From contig JAEZIW010000057.1 of assembly GCA_023436525.1 (NCBI GenBank), positions 1-25,334 on the forward strand: DNA of 25,334 nucleotides, written 5' to 3'. The translations under genes and the position numbers were made by a program. The DNA comes from Bacillota bacterium (GTDB lineage Bacteria; Bacillota; Clostridia; Christensenellales; SZUA-584). This document shows positions 6,792 through 12,808 of the stretch, in pieces; positions within the stretch are counted from its first letter, which is position 1, and every line of letters starts with the position of its first letter. Below the pieces are notes generated by a model, which saw only the letters and a list, made by a program, of their open reading frames with translations, did no database searches and was not told the DNA's origin.

Positions 6792-8333
6792 ATGACTATG
6801 AACAAAAAACTGACAGCATTGATGATATTGGACGGATTCGGTTTCAGTGAAGATGAAACCGGCAATGCCATTAGAACCGCAGGCATTCCGTTCGTCAGGG
6901 GTTTAAAAAGTGAGTACCCGCATACGTTGGTGGGAGCATCCGGCATGGATGTGGGCCTGCCTAAAGGGCAGATGGGCAACTCGGAGGTTGGCCATTTGAA
7001 TATCGGCGCAGGGCGCATCGTTTATCAGGAACTCACGCGCATCACCAAAGATATTGAAGACGGCGGTTTCTTTGATAAGCAGGAATTCATCGACGCGATG
7101 GAAAACGCGAAGAAGAACGGAAAGAAGCTTCATACCTACGGCCTCATTTCTGACGGCGGTGTTCACAGCCATAATGAGCATTTATACGCTCTGTTAAAGA
7201 TGGCCAAGCAGCGCGGATTGGATAACGTTTATATCCATTGCTTTATGGACGGACGCGATGTGCCGCCCGACAGCGGGCTTGGGTTTATCGAGGCGCTTGA
7301 GGCCAATATTCAAGAGATCGGCATCGGGCAAATCGCGACGGTGATGGGCCGTTATTACGCGATGGACCGTGACAACCGCTTTGAGCGCGTACAAAAAGCA
7401 TATGCCGCAATGGTAACCGGCGAGGGGCTGCATGCGGCTTCCGCCGTGCAGGCGATGCGCCAGAGCTACGACAAAGGCGAGATGGATGAATTTGTTAAGC
7501 CCACGGTGATTATGAAGGGTGAAGCGCCGGTGGCCACCATCGGTGCCGGAGATTCCGTCATCTTCTTTAACCTCCGTCCGGACAGGGCGAGGGAAATCAC
7601 GCGCACGTTCATAGACAAGGATTTCAATGGCTTCGAGAGAGACTATTTTGATGTTCACTACGTTTGTATGACGCAGTACGACAAAACGTTTGAGAACGTG
7701 ACGGTGGCGTACAAGCCGCAGTCGCTGGATAACACCCTTGGGGAGTATCTGGCGAAAAACGGGAAACGCCAATTCAGAATCGCCGAAACGGAAAAATACG
7801 CGCATGTCACGTTCTTCTTTAATGGCGGCGTGGAAAAGCCGAACGAGGGAGAAGATCGGTATTTAATCCCGTCTCCCAAGGTGGCAACTTACGACATGAA
7901 GCCGGAAATGAGCGCGTACGAGGTGGCGGATGAAGCCGTTAAGCACATCGAATCGGGCGAATACGATGTGATGATATTGAACTTCGCGAATCCTGATATG
8001 GTGGGTCATACCGGCGTACTGGAGGCTGCTGTGAAGGCTGTGACGGCTGTTGATGCCTGCGTATCGAAGGTGGTATCCTCAATACTCAAAATGGGCGGGG
8101 ACGTGCTGATAACGGCAGATCACGGCAACTCCGAAAAGATGTATGACGAGAACGGCGGGCCGTTTACCGCGCATACCATAAACCCCGTGCCGTTGATTTT
8201 GGTTGGTGAACGCTACAAAAACGCAAGCTTGAAATCGGGCGGGCGGCTGGCCGATCTGGCACCGACACTGCTCGATATGATGGGCCTGGAAAAGCCTGCA
8301 CAAATGACGGGACATTCTCTTATTGAGAAATAA
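6792..8333 (+). CDS. gpmI: 2,3-bisphosphoglycerate-independent phosphoglycerate mutase
   Basis: The 513-residue protein is the standard length for the manganese-dependent mutase that converts 3- to 2-phosphoglycerate. It shows the alkaline-phosphatase-fold metal motif LMILDGFG (Asp14), the catalytic serine in GNSEVGHLNIG (Ser64), DGRDVPPDSG, GRYYAMDRDNRFERV, and the C-terminal metal ligands in NPDMVGHTG and ADHGNSEKM. The ATG is five bases after the tpiA stop; an alternative ATG two codons later (6798) is equally possible. The ribosome site is weak (GCGAG), which suggests translational coupling to tpiA. A terminator follows, and no enolase gene is next. Confidence 0.97.
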   Translation: MTMNKKLTALMILDGFGFSEDETGNAIRTAGIPFVRGLKSEYPHTLVGASGMDVGLPKGQMGNSEVGHLNIGAGRIVYQELTRITKDIEDGGFFDKQEFIDAMENAKKNGKKLHTYGLISDGGVHSHNEHLYALLKMAKQRGLDNVYIHCFMDGRDVPPDSGLGFIEALEANIQEIGIGQIATVMGRYYAMDRDNRFERVQKAYAAMVTGEGLHAASAVQAMRQSYDKGEMDEFVKPTVIMKGEAPVATIGAGDSVIFFNLRPDRAREITRTFIDKDFNGFERDYFDVHYVCMTQYDKTFENVTVAYKPQSLDNTLGEYLAKNGKRQFRIAETEKYAHVTFFFNGGVEKPNEGEDRYLIPSPKVATYDMKPEMSAYEVADEAVKHIESGEYDVMILNFANPDMVGHTGVLEAAVKAVTAVDACVSKVVSSILKMGGDVLITADHGNSEKMYDENGGPFTAHTINPVPLILVGERYKNASLKSGGRLADLAPTLLDMMGLEKPAQMTGHSLIEK

Positions 8334-8346
8334 TGCAGCACAATCA

Positions 8347-8379
8347 GAGCGCCCTTCGTTTATGGGGCGTTCCTTTTTG
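8347..8379 (+). terminator. Rho-independent terminator after gpmI
   Basis: GAGCGCCC pairs with GGGCGTTC (one G-U) around a short loop, followed by CCTTTTT. Confidence 0.85.
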
Positions 8380-8423
8380 TGCGGTTGATCGTCCGCAATA
8401 ATTGGCGATTTTGCGTGAATTGC

Positions 8424-8452
8424 TTGAGTTTTTTGTGCTTGTCCAGTAGAAT
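8424..8452 (+). promoter_or_regulatory. Sigma-A-type promoter for icd
   Basis: TTGAGT (8424-8429) and TAGAAT (8447-8452) with a 17-base spacer, about 50 bases upstream of the chosen icd start. Confidence 0.55.
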
Positions 8453-8501
8453 GTAATGCGTATGTTTGTTGATTAATGAGTTTTATATAAAGGAGTTTTC
8501 A

Positions 8502-9713
8502 ATGACGAAGATAAAAATGCCGGTTCCCCTTGTTGAGATTGACGGCGATGAGATGACCCGGATTATGTGGAAGATGATCAAAGATTATCTGATTGAACCC
8601 TATGTGGAACTGAATACCGAATATTACGACCTTGGGCTGACGGAACGCGACGCCACAGAAGACCGAGTCACAATGGATTCCGCGCTGGCTATCAGAAAAT
8701 ACGGAGTGGGCGTAAAATGTGCCACCATTACACCGAACGTACAGCGCGTGGAAGAGTATAATTTAAAGAAAATGTGGAAAAGCCCCAACGGCACCATACG
8801 TGAGGAACTGGACGGTACGGTATTCAGAACACCGATCATCGTAAAAGGGATTTCACCGTCCGTTAAAACATGGAATCAGCCGATTATTATTGCAAGACAC
8901 GCCTTTGGAGACATTTACAACGCGCAGGAATGTGTGGTAGACGGCCCCGGAAAAGCCGAGGTTGTGATTACGCGCGCGGATGGTTCGGAAGAAAGGCTGA
9001 AAATTGCCGAGTTTAACGAAGCGGGCGGCGTGGTGCGCGGCATGTACAACACGACGAGTTCTATCGCAAGCTTTGCAAAAAGCTGCTTTAATTATGCGCT
9101 TGATATCAAGCAGGATCTGTGGTTTGCAACCAAGGACACGATCTCTAAAAAATATCATCACCGGTTTAAAGATATTTTCGCGGAGATTTATGAAACGGAA
9201 TACAAAGACAGATTTGAAAAAGCGGGTATTGAGTATTTCTATACGCTGATTGACGACGCTGTGGCGCGCGTGATACGCAGCGAAGGCGGCTTTATTTGGG
9301 CGTGCATGAATTACGACGGCGATGTGATGTCTGACATGGTGGCGACGGCGTACGGCAGCCTTGCGATGATGACATCTGTACTGGTTTCACCCCAAGGGTT
9401 ATACGAATATGAAGCGGCTCACGGAACGGTAACGCGCCATTATTACAAACATCTTGAGGGTAAAGAAACATCCACCAACTGCATGGCGACTTTGTTTGCA
9501 TGGACAGGCGCACTCAAAAAGCGCGGCGAAATGGACGGCAACGAAGAACTGATGGCGTTTGCCGATAAATTAGAGGCGGCTTCCATCAGCACCATTGAAG
9601 CGGGCATAATGACGGGAGATTTGTACCTTTTGAGCGAACTCGACAATAAGCAAAAGGTCAGCACCGAGGATTTCATCAAACAGATTAAGCAAACGCTTGA
9701 AAAAATGATGTAG
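8502..9713 (+). CDS. icd: NADP-dependent isocitrate dehydrogenase (type II, homodimeric)
   Basis: The start is placed at ATG 8502, nine bases after AGGAG (8491-8495), giving 403 residues; the open frame extends 12 codons further upstream but without a ribosome site. The enzyme oxidatively decarboxylates isocitrate to 2-oxoglutarate. Seen motifs are VEIDGDEMTRIMW at the N-terminus, NGTIREELDGTVFRTPI (substrate binding), the acidic metal site NYDGDVMSDMVA, and AAHGTVTRHYYKH, whose Arg-His pair is the NADP signature of the eukaryote-like type II subfamily. This differs from the Bacillus/E. coli type I enzyme. It probably supplies 2-oxoglutarate for glutamate synthesis. The SEC-C gene begins 11 bases after the stop codon, so the two form an operon. 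It is not leuB, despite the related fold. Confidence 0.97.
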   Translation: MTKIKMPVPLVEIDGDEMTRIMWKMIKDYLIEPYVELNTEYYDLGLTERDATEDRVTMDSALAIRKYGVGVKCATITPNVQRVEEYNLKKMWKSPNGTIREELDGTVFRTPIIVKGISPSVKTWNQPIIIARHAFGDIYNAQECVVDGPGKAEVVITRADGSEERLKIAEFNEAGGVVRGMYNTTSSIASFAKSCFNYALDIKQDLWFATKDTISKKYHHRFKDIFAEIYETEYKDRFEKAGIEYFYTLIDDAVARVIRSEGGFIWACMNYDGDVMSDMVATAYGSLAMMTSVLVSPQGLYEYEAAHGTVTRHYYKHLEGKETSTNCMATLFAWTGALKKRGEMDGNEELMAFADKLEAASISTIEAGIMTGDLYLLSELDNKQKVSTEDFIKQIKQTLEKMM

Positions 9714-9724
9714 GGGAGAGACAG

Positions 9725-10225
9725 ATGAGCTTATACAGTCAGTGGCAGGGCATGGCCGAAGCGCAAAGAACGCCGCAGGAAAACGAAGCGTTCTGGCAGG
9801 AGTATTTTGATATTGAGACTCAAGCCTATAAAAAAATACTTGCGCGCAAAGATGATTTTATTGCCGGAAAGCTTTCGGAAATAGCGGAGCAGTTTGAAAT
9901 GTCTGCGGTTGTTTTTGCGGGCTTTATGGACGGTATTAATACAAGCCTCGTGAAGGAATACGATCTTGAGAAGCTCAAAGAGGGCACTGATATCACGCTC
10001 AAGGTGGATTTTGAGAAGCTGTATTACAATATGCTGGAGTGTAAGGCAAAGTGGCTTTATACGCTGCAGGGATGGGATGATATATTGACCGAACAGCGCC
10101 GCAGGGAGATCAGAGACAAATGGCGGCTAGATAAGCAGGCTGTATCCGAAAAGATCGGCCGAAATGAGCCCTGTCCGTGCGGCAGCGGTAAAAAGTATAA
10201 GAAGTGCTGCGGAGCGGGGGAATAA
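9725..10225 (+). CDS. SEC-C motif metal-binding protein of unknown function
   Basis: The 166-residue protein has a mostly helical, charged N-terminal part and a C-terminal SEC-C motif, GRNEPCPCGSGKKYKKCCG, with Cys150, Cys152, Cys161 and Cys162. In SecA this short motif binds zinc and contacts SecB or ribosomes; many Clostridia carry stand-alone proteins of this size whose role is unknown. AGGGGAGA precedes the ATG. It follows icd by 11 bases and ends in a terminator whose stem includes the final codons and the stop. A link to isocitrate metabolism is suggested only by co-transcription. Confidence 0.85.
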   Translation: MSLYSQWQGMAEAQRTPQENEAFWQEYFDIETQAYKKILARKDDFIAGKLSEIAEQFEMSAVVFAGFMDGINTSLVKEYDLEKLKEGTDITLKVDFEKLYYNMLECKAKWLYTLQGWDDILTEQRRREIRDKWRLDKQAVSEKIGRNEPCPCGSGKKYKKCCGAGE

Positions 10226-10240
10226 CCCCGCTCTTTTTTT
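10212..10240 (+). terminator. Rho-independent terminator overlapping the SEC-C gene stop codon
   Basis: GAGCGGGG and CCCCGCTC make an eight-base stem around GAATAA, followed by seven T residues. The 5' arm lies in the last codons of the gene and the stop codon lies in the loop and 3' arm. Confidence 0.92.
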
Positions 10241-10302
10241 GGTCAACAATAATTATGACACATGGTGGGCATTAAAATGATTGATTGAAAGGGGAAATCC
10301 AA

Positions 10303-10737
10303 ATGAGATTATTCAAGATGTTTCTTGCTTATTTTATATTATTTGCGTGTGTAGTATTATATTATTTATCGGGTCTCCCTAAAGCAGATTTTTATTCCTT
10401 GGACTTAACTCTAATGTATATATTAAGCTATATCAGCTATATGATACCTGTACTTGTTCCTTCCATATTAGCACTGTTCTATTGTTTAATTGTAAATAGA
10501 ATTTTAAGAGGACATAAAAAATATAAATTATATTTTCTCGTAAATTCAGTAATTGTGATGGTATTGCCTGCAATCTTAACTATTGCTGCATTAGTGTTTG
10601 AAATCAGTTATTATTACAGATTAATGCACGCAGTATCAATAACAATGTTTACAATAGGAATTATAAATATCGTAATGTTTTTTGCATTTTTTAAAGTAAA
10701 AAACAACTTAAAGAAGAGCAATGATCTTTCGCTATAG
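10303..10737 (+). CDS. Unknown small integral membrane protein
   Basis: ATG 10303 is chosen because AAAGGGG lies eight bases before it; a TTG at 10285 in frame has no ribosome site. The 144-residue product is strongly hydrophobic, with about four membrane segments (residues near 5-22, 36-60, 75-98 and 108-130) and a lysine-rich C-terminus (KVKNNLKKSNDLSL). I do not recognise the family. The base composition is clearly richer in A and T than the flanking genes, with many TTA, ATA and AGA codons, which suggests recent acquisition. The next gene begins 44 bases later on the same strand, so the pair may be an operon. Confidence 0.65.
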   Translation: MRLFKMFLAYFILFACVVLYYLSGLPKADFYSLDLTLMYILSYISYMIPVLVPSILALFYCLIVNRILRGHKKYKLYFLVNSVIVMVLPAILTIAALVFEISYYYRLMHAVSITMFTIGIINIVMFFAFFKVKNNLKKSNDLSL

Positions 10738-10781
10738 AAAGTACAGTGTTTAGTATCAGCATCAGAGGGGTGAGAGAAAAA

Positions 10782-11225
10782 ATGGAGTTATTTTTAACTA
10801 TTGAAGCACAGAATTCATCGGAACCCGGATTATCCGAAATAATGAGAGATGTAAAAGAACAGCTTAGTTTCGTAACAGACAAAACTAAGGGCCTTGAGGA
10901 GATAAACAACTATGGTGATGAGTTCAAATCAATTGGAGTTATTCCGAGTTGCATAAGTAAAGAATATCTTGAGGGTTTAGGCTGGAAAGAACGCAAACAG
11001 ATATGGAGAAAAAAACAGGAGGCCGATATCCGTCTGTTTATGGATTACGAGCGATTTAATACGGAAACACCGGAAAACAAAAGGCTGATGTACATCGATA
11101 TTATTGTAAAATCAATCATGGTTGTACAGGAAAAGTCGAAAGGCGATTTCAAAGGAAAAGAATTGATTAATGATATTTTGAGAGTTCTTAATGTAACGCA
11201 GGAACAGCTAGAAAACCTGAATTGA
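10782..11225 (+). CDS. Unknown soluble protein, possibly immunity-protein-like
   Basis: ATG 10782 follows AGAGGGGTGAG by about eight bases; an in-frame GTG at 10746 is less likely. The 147-residue product is soluble and charged, with no membrane segment or signal peptide. It begins MELFLTIEAQ, has a basic stretch GWKERKQIWRKKQEADIRLFMDYERFN in the middle, and ends in helices (IDIIVKSIMVVQEK ... INDILRVLNVTQEQLENLN). The layout (short strand start, acidic/helical C-terminal half, lone gene in an AT-rich patch) recalls polymorphic-toxin immunity proteins such as the Imm44 group, but this is only a resemblance from memory. No toxin gene is adjacent. Composition is AT-rich like its upstream partner. 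Confidence 0.6.
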   Translation: MELFLTIEAQNSSEPGLSEIMRDVKEQLSFVTDKTKGLEEINNYGDEFKSIGVIPSCISKEYLEGLGWKERKQIWRKKQEADIRLFMDYERFNTETPENKRLMYIDIIVKSIMVVQEKSKGDFKGKELINDILRVLNVTQEQLENLN

Positions 11226-11319
11226 TGATAAGACTGAAACGAAAATAAGCCAACACGAAGTGAATGAAAAGTCTGTTTCAACATATATATTTTTCGTGAG
11301 AAAAATGCGAAATAGGTTA

Positions 11320-11348
11320 TTGACTAATAAACAGTGAGGTGTTAGAAT
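11320..11348 (+). promoter_or_regulatory. Sigma-A promoter of the tRNA cluster
   Basis: TTGACT (11320-11325) and TAGAAT (11343-11348) with an ideal 17-base spacer, 45 bases before tRNA-Leu. It is the strongest promoter match between the unknown gene pair and the tRNAs. Confidence 0.7.
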
Positions 11349-11392
11349 ACCAAAGTGCCTGAAAACGGGGGTGCTTAAAAAGGTTAAGACTG

Positions 11393-11478
11393 GCGGGCGT
11401 GGCGGAATTGGCAGACGCGCTAGACTTAGGATCTAGTGCCCTTGCGGCGTGGGAGTTCAAGTCTCTTCGCCCGCACCA
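11393..11478 (+). tRNA. tRNA-Leu (anticodon UAG)
   Basis: The acceptor arms GCGGGCG and CGCCCGC pair fully; the anticodon stem CTAGA/TCTAG encloses loop CTTAGGA with anticodon TAG. A long variable arm is present, as expected for leucine. Discriminator base A and encoded CCA are at the 3' end. First gene of a four-tRNA transcript. Confidence 0.96.
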
Positions 11479-11490
11479 AGGTAACAACGA

Positions 11491-11565
11491 GCGGGAGTGA
11501 CTCAGTGGTAGAGTGCGACCTTGCCAAGGTCGAAGTCGCGGGTTCGAATCCCGTCTTCCGCTCCA
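11491..11565 (+). tRNA. tRNA-Gly (anticodon GCC)
   Basis: Acceptor GCGGGAG pairs with CTTCCGC (one G-U); anticodon stem CGACC/GGTCG encloses TTGCCAA with anticodon GCC. The T arm contains GGTTCGAATCC. Encoded CCA follows discriminator T. It starts 12 bases after tRNA-Leu. Confidence 0.96.
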
Positions 11566-11574
11566 CTTTTTTAA

Positions 11575-11648
11575 GCGGGTGTAGCTCAACGGTAGAGCCC
11601 CAGCCTTCCAAGCTGGTTGCGTGGGTTCGATTCCCATCACCCGCTCCA
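11575..11648 (+). tRNA. tRNA-Gly (anticodon UCC)
   Basis: Acceptor GCGGGTG pairs with CACCCGC; anticodon stem CCAGC/GCTGG encloses CTTCCAA with anticodon TCC. Encoded CCA follows discriminator T. With the neighbouring GCC gene this gives two glycine isoacceptors in tandem. Confidence 0.96.
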
Positions 11649-11664
11649 AAGCTGCACTTGACAA

Positions 11665-11740
11665 GGGCGATTAGCTCAGTTGGTAGAGCACCTGACTCTT
11701 AATCAGGGTGTCCGGGGTTCGAGCCCCCGATCGCCCACCA
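11665..11740 (+). tRNA. tRNA-Lys (anticodon CUU)
   Basis: Acceptor GGGCGAT pairs with ATCGCCC; anticodon stem CCTGA/TCAGG encloses CTCTTAA with anticodon CTT, reading AAG. Encoded CCA is present. Last gene of the cluster; a terminator begins three bases later. Confidence 0.95.
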
Positions 11741-11742
11741 TG

Positions 11743-11770
11743 GAAAACCGCTTTAAACAGGCGGTTTTTT
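11743..11770 (+). terminator. Rho-independent terminator of the tRNA cluster
   Basis: AAACCGC and GCGGTTT arms enclose a short loop and run into a T tract, immediately after tRNA-Lys. Confidence 0.88.
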
Positions 11771-12142
11771 GCTTTACAAAGCCATTTCAGTAGATCGTCT
11801 TAAAGTCTATAAGTATCAATATCGCTACAAAAAACTATACGTTGTGTCGTAAATCTGTTGTAAACGAAAGGGCTTTTTCGGCAGCTTATAGTCAATAGAT
11901 TCATAAATGTATGTTTGACGATAATATCAATGGATGCGGCGCATTTTGACCTGATGGAAACATCCTTTGCTTCTTGATACATCAAGTAACCAGTTTTTTA
12001 TAATCAATTTTGTTCACAGTCCGTTGCAGAATGATTTTTTCGCGACGCAAATCGTGTGTATTGGGAGGAGCAGTTATCGTTGACATTAAACCGCGCATTA
12101 ATAACGACAGTATCATAATGGTTTTCCGCTTTGCATGAAACG
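11771..12142. other. Intergenic stretch without a recognisable gene
   Basis: About 370 bases. An inverted repeat CTTGAT-AC-ATCAAG lies at 11973-11986. An open frame at 12031-12138 (35 residues) has no ribosome site. Nothing else was recognised. Confidence 0.5.
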
Positions 12143-12172
12143 AAAAAGAGGCCTGATAAACAGACCGCTTCT
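12143..12172 (-). terminator. Rho-independent terminator after the comFB-like gene
   Basis: On the minus strand AGAAGCGGTCTG pairs with CAGGCCTCT plus the following T residues (one mismatch, G-U pairs) and runs into TTTTT, 13 bases after the stop codon. Confidence 0.75.
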
Positions 12173-12184
12173 AAAGCTCAAATA

Positions 12185-12472
12185 TCAGTATTCGCCTCTG
12201 GTATGGTGAGGCTTCTTTTTTACCTGCTCAATGGCCTTCAGAATGGCCGTGGTGATATTGGCCTGCATCTGATCGTCCATGGCCTGTATTCTGGCCATAA
12301 TATCGCCGCCGGAGCTGCTGACATAACGTGAAGGCAGCTTGTTAAGCGCAATCGCGATAATGTCGCTTCGACACCTGTCACATTTACACACGTCAGTTGC
12401 TTCAATCAGCTCGTCCAGCTTATAAATGATCAGATCTTCGAGAATGTTTTTCGGTAATTTTCGTAAAGCCAT
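12185..12472 (-). CDS. ComFB family (late competence development) protein
   Basis: The 95-residue product resembles the ComFB family: a helical N-terminus (ILEDLIIYKLDELIEA), then a cysteine cluster C29-x-C31-xx-C34 in DVCKCDRCRSDIIAIALNKLPSRYVSSSGG, the most conserved part of the family and a probable zinc site. In Bacillus subtilis comFB lies between the comFA helicase and comFC genes, but it is not needed for transformation; in cyanobacteria relatives bind cyclic dinucleotides. Here it stands alone with its own extended -10 promoter and terminator and no competence genes nearby, so a competence role cannot be assumed. AAGGAG precedes the ATG by about ten bases. Confidence 0.85.
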   Translation of the reverse strand: MALRKLPKNILEDLIIYKLDELIEATDVCKCDRCRSDIIAIALNKLPSRYVSSSGGDIMARIQAMDDQMQANITTAILKAIEQVKKKPHHTRGEY

Positions 12473-12518
12473 TTCACGATTGCTCCTTGTCGCAAAAGGT
12501 TATGGAGATATTTAAATA

Positions 12519-12527
12519 ATTATAACA
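12519..12527 (-). promoter_or_regulatory. Extended -10 promoter of the comFB-like gene
   Basis: The minus strand reads TGTTATAAT, a TGN-TATAAT element, with a weak TTTCCA 18 bases upstream of the hexamer. It lies about 47 bases before the start codon. Confidence 0.5.
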
Positions 12528-12700
12528 TACGCACACTTATCATGGAAACAAATATTATTGGAAACCAACTAGAAAAAAGGATATGATCATGCGGCTTTTT
12601 TGAATATATTTGAATTGAGTGATTTTTTACCTTGATTTTGCATATGATAAGCACCGACAAAACAAGACAAAACCGGCATGTAATTTACGTTAAATTTCTC

Positions 12701-12728
12701 TTTTCAAAAGATGAGTATATTGTATAAT
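12701..12728 (+). promoter_or_regulatory. Candidate sigma-A promoter for hppA
   Basis: TTTTCA (12701-12706) and TATAAT (12723-12728) with a 16-base spacer, leaving a leader of roughly 75 bases before hppA. No riboswitch-like fold was recognised in the leader. Confidence 0.55.
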
Positions 12729-12808
12729 ACATTAATAAAAAACTGGGGGAAAAGGTGTTTTTGTTTTATAAACCTTGCTGTTTATATAGATATATTTGAG
12801 GAGGCATT

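Noticed and set aside
7194..7805. 203-codon open frame on the minus strand antisense to gpmI
   Set aside because: It is a shadow of the conserved gpmI gene, without a ribosome site or recognisable motifs.
8466..9713. Possibility that the isocitrate dehydrogenase is actually the missing LeuB
   Set aside because: The AAHGTVTRH motif, length and substrate loop fit type II NADP-isocitrate dehydrogenase; LeuB has different signatures and is shorter.
11226..11319. Possible terminator after the AT-rich gene pair (GTCTGTTTC with an upstream AGACTGAAAC)
   Set aside because: The arms do not pair in the right order to form a stable stem and there is no T tract directly after.
11436..11702. Open frames spanning the tRNA cluster
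   Set aside because: These are translations of folded tRNA genes (Leu, Gly, Gly, Lys) and not proteins.
12031..12138. 35-residue open frame on the plus strand
   Set aside because: No ribosome site before the ATG and no family resemblance; it ends just before a terminator belonging to the opposite strand.
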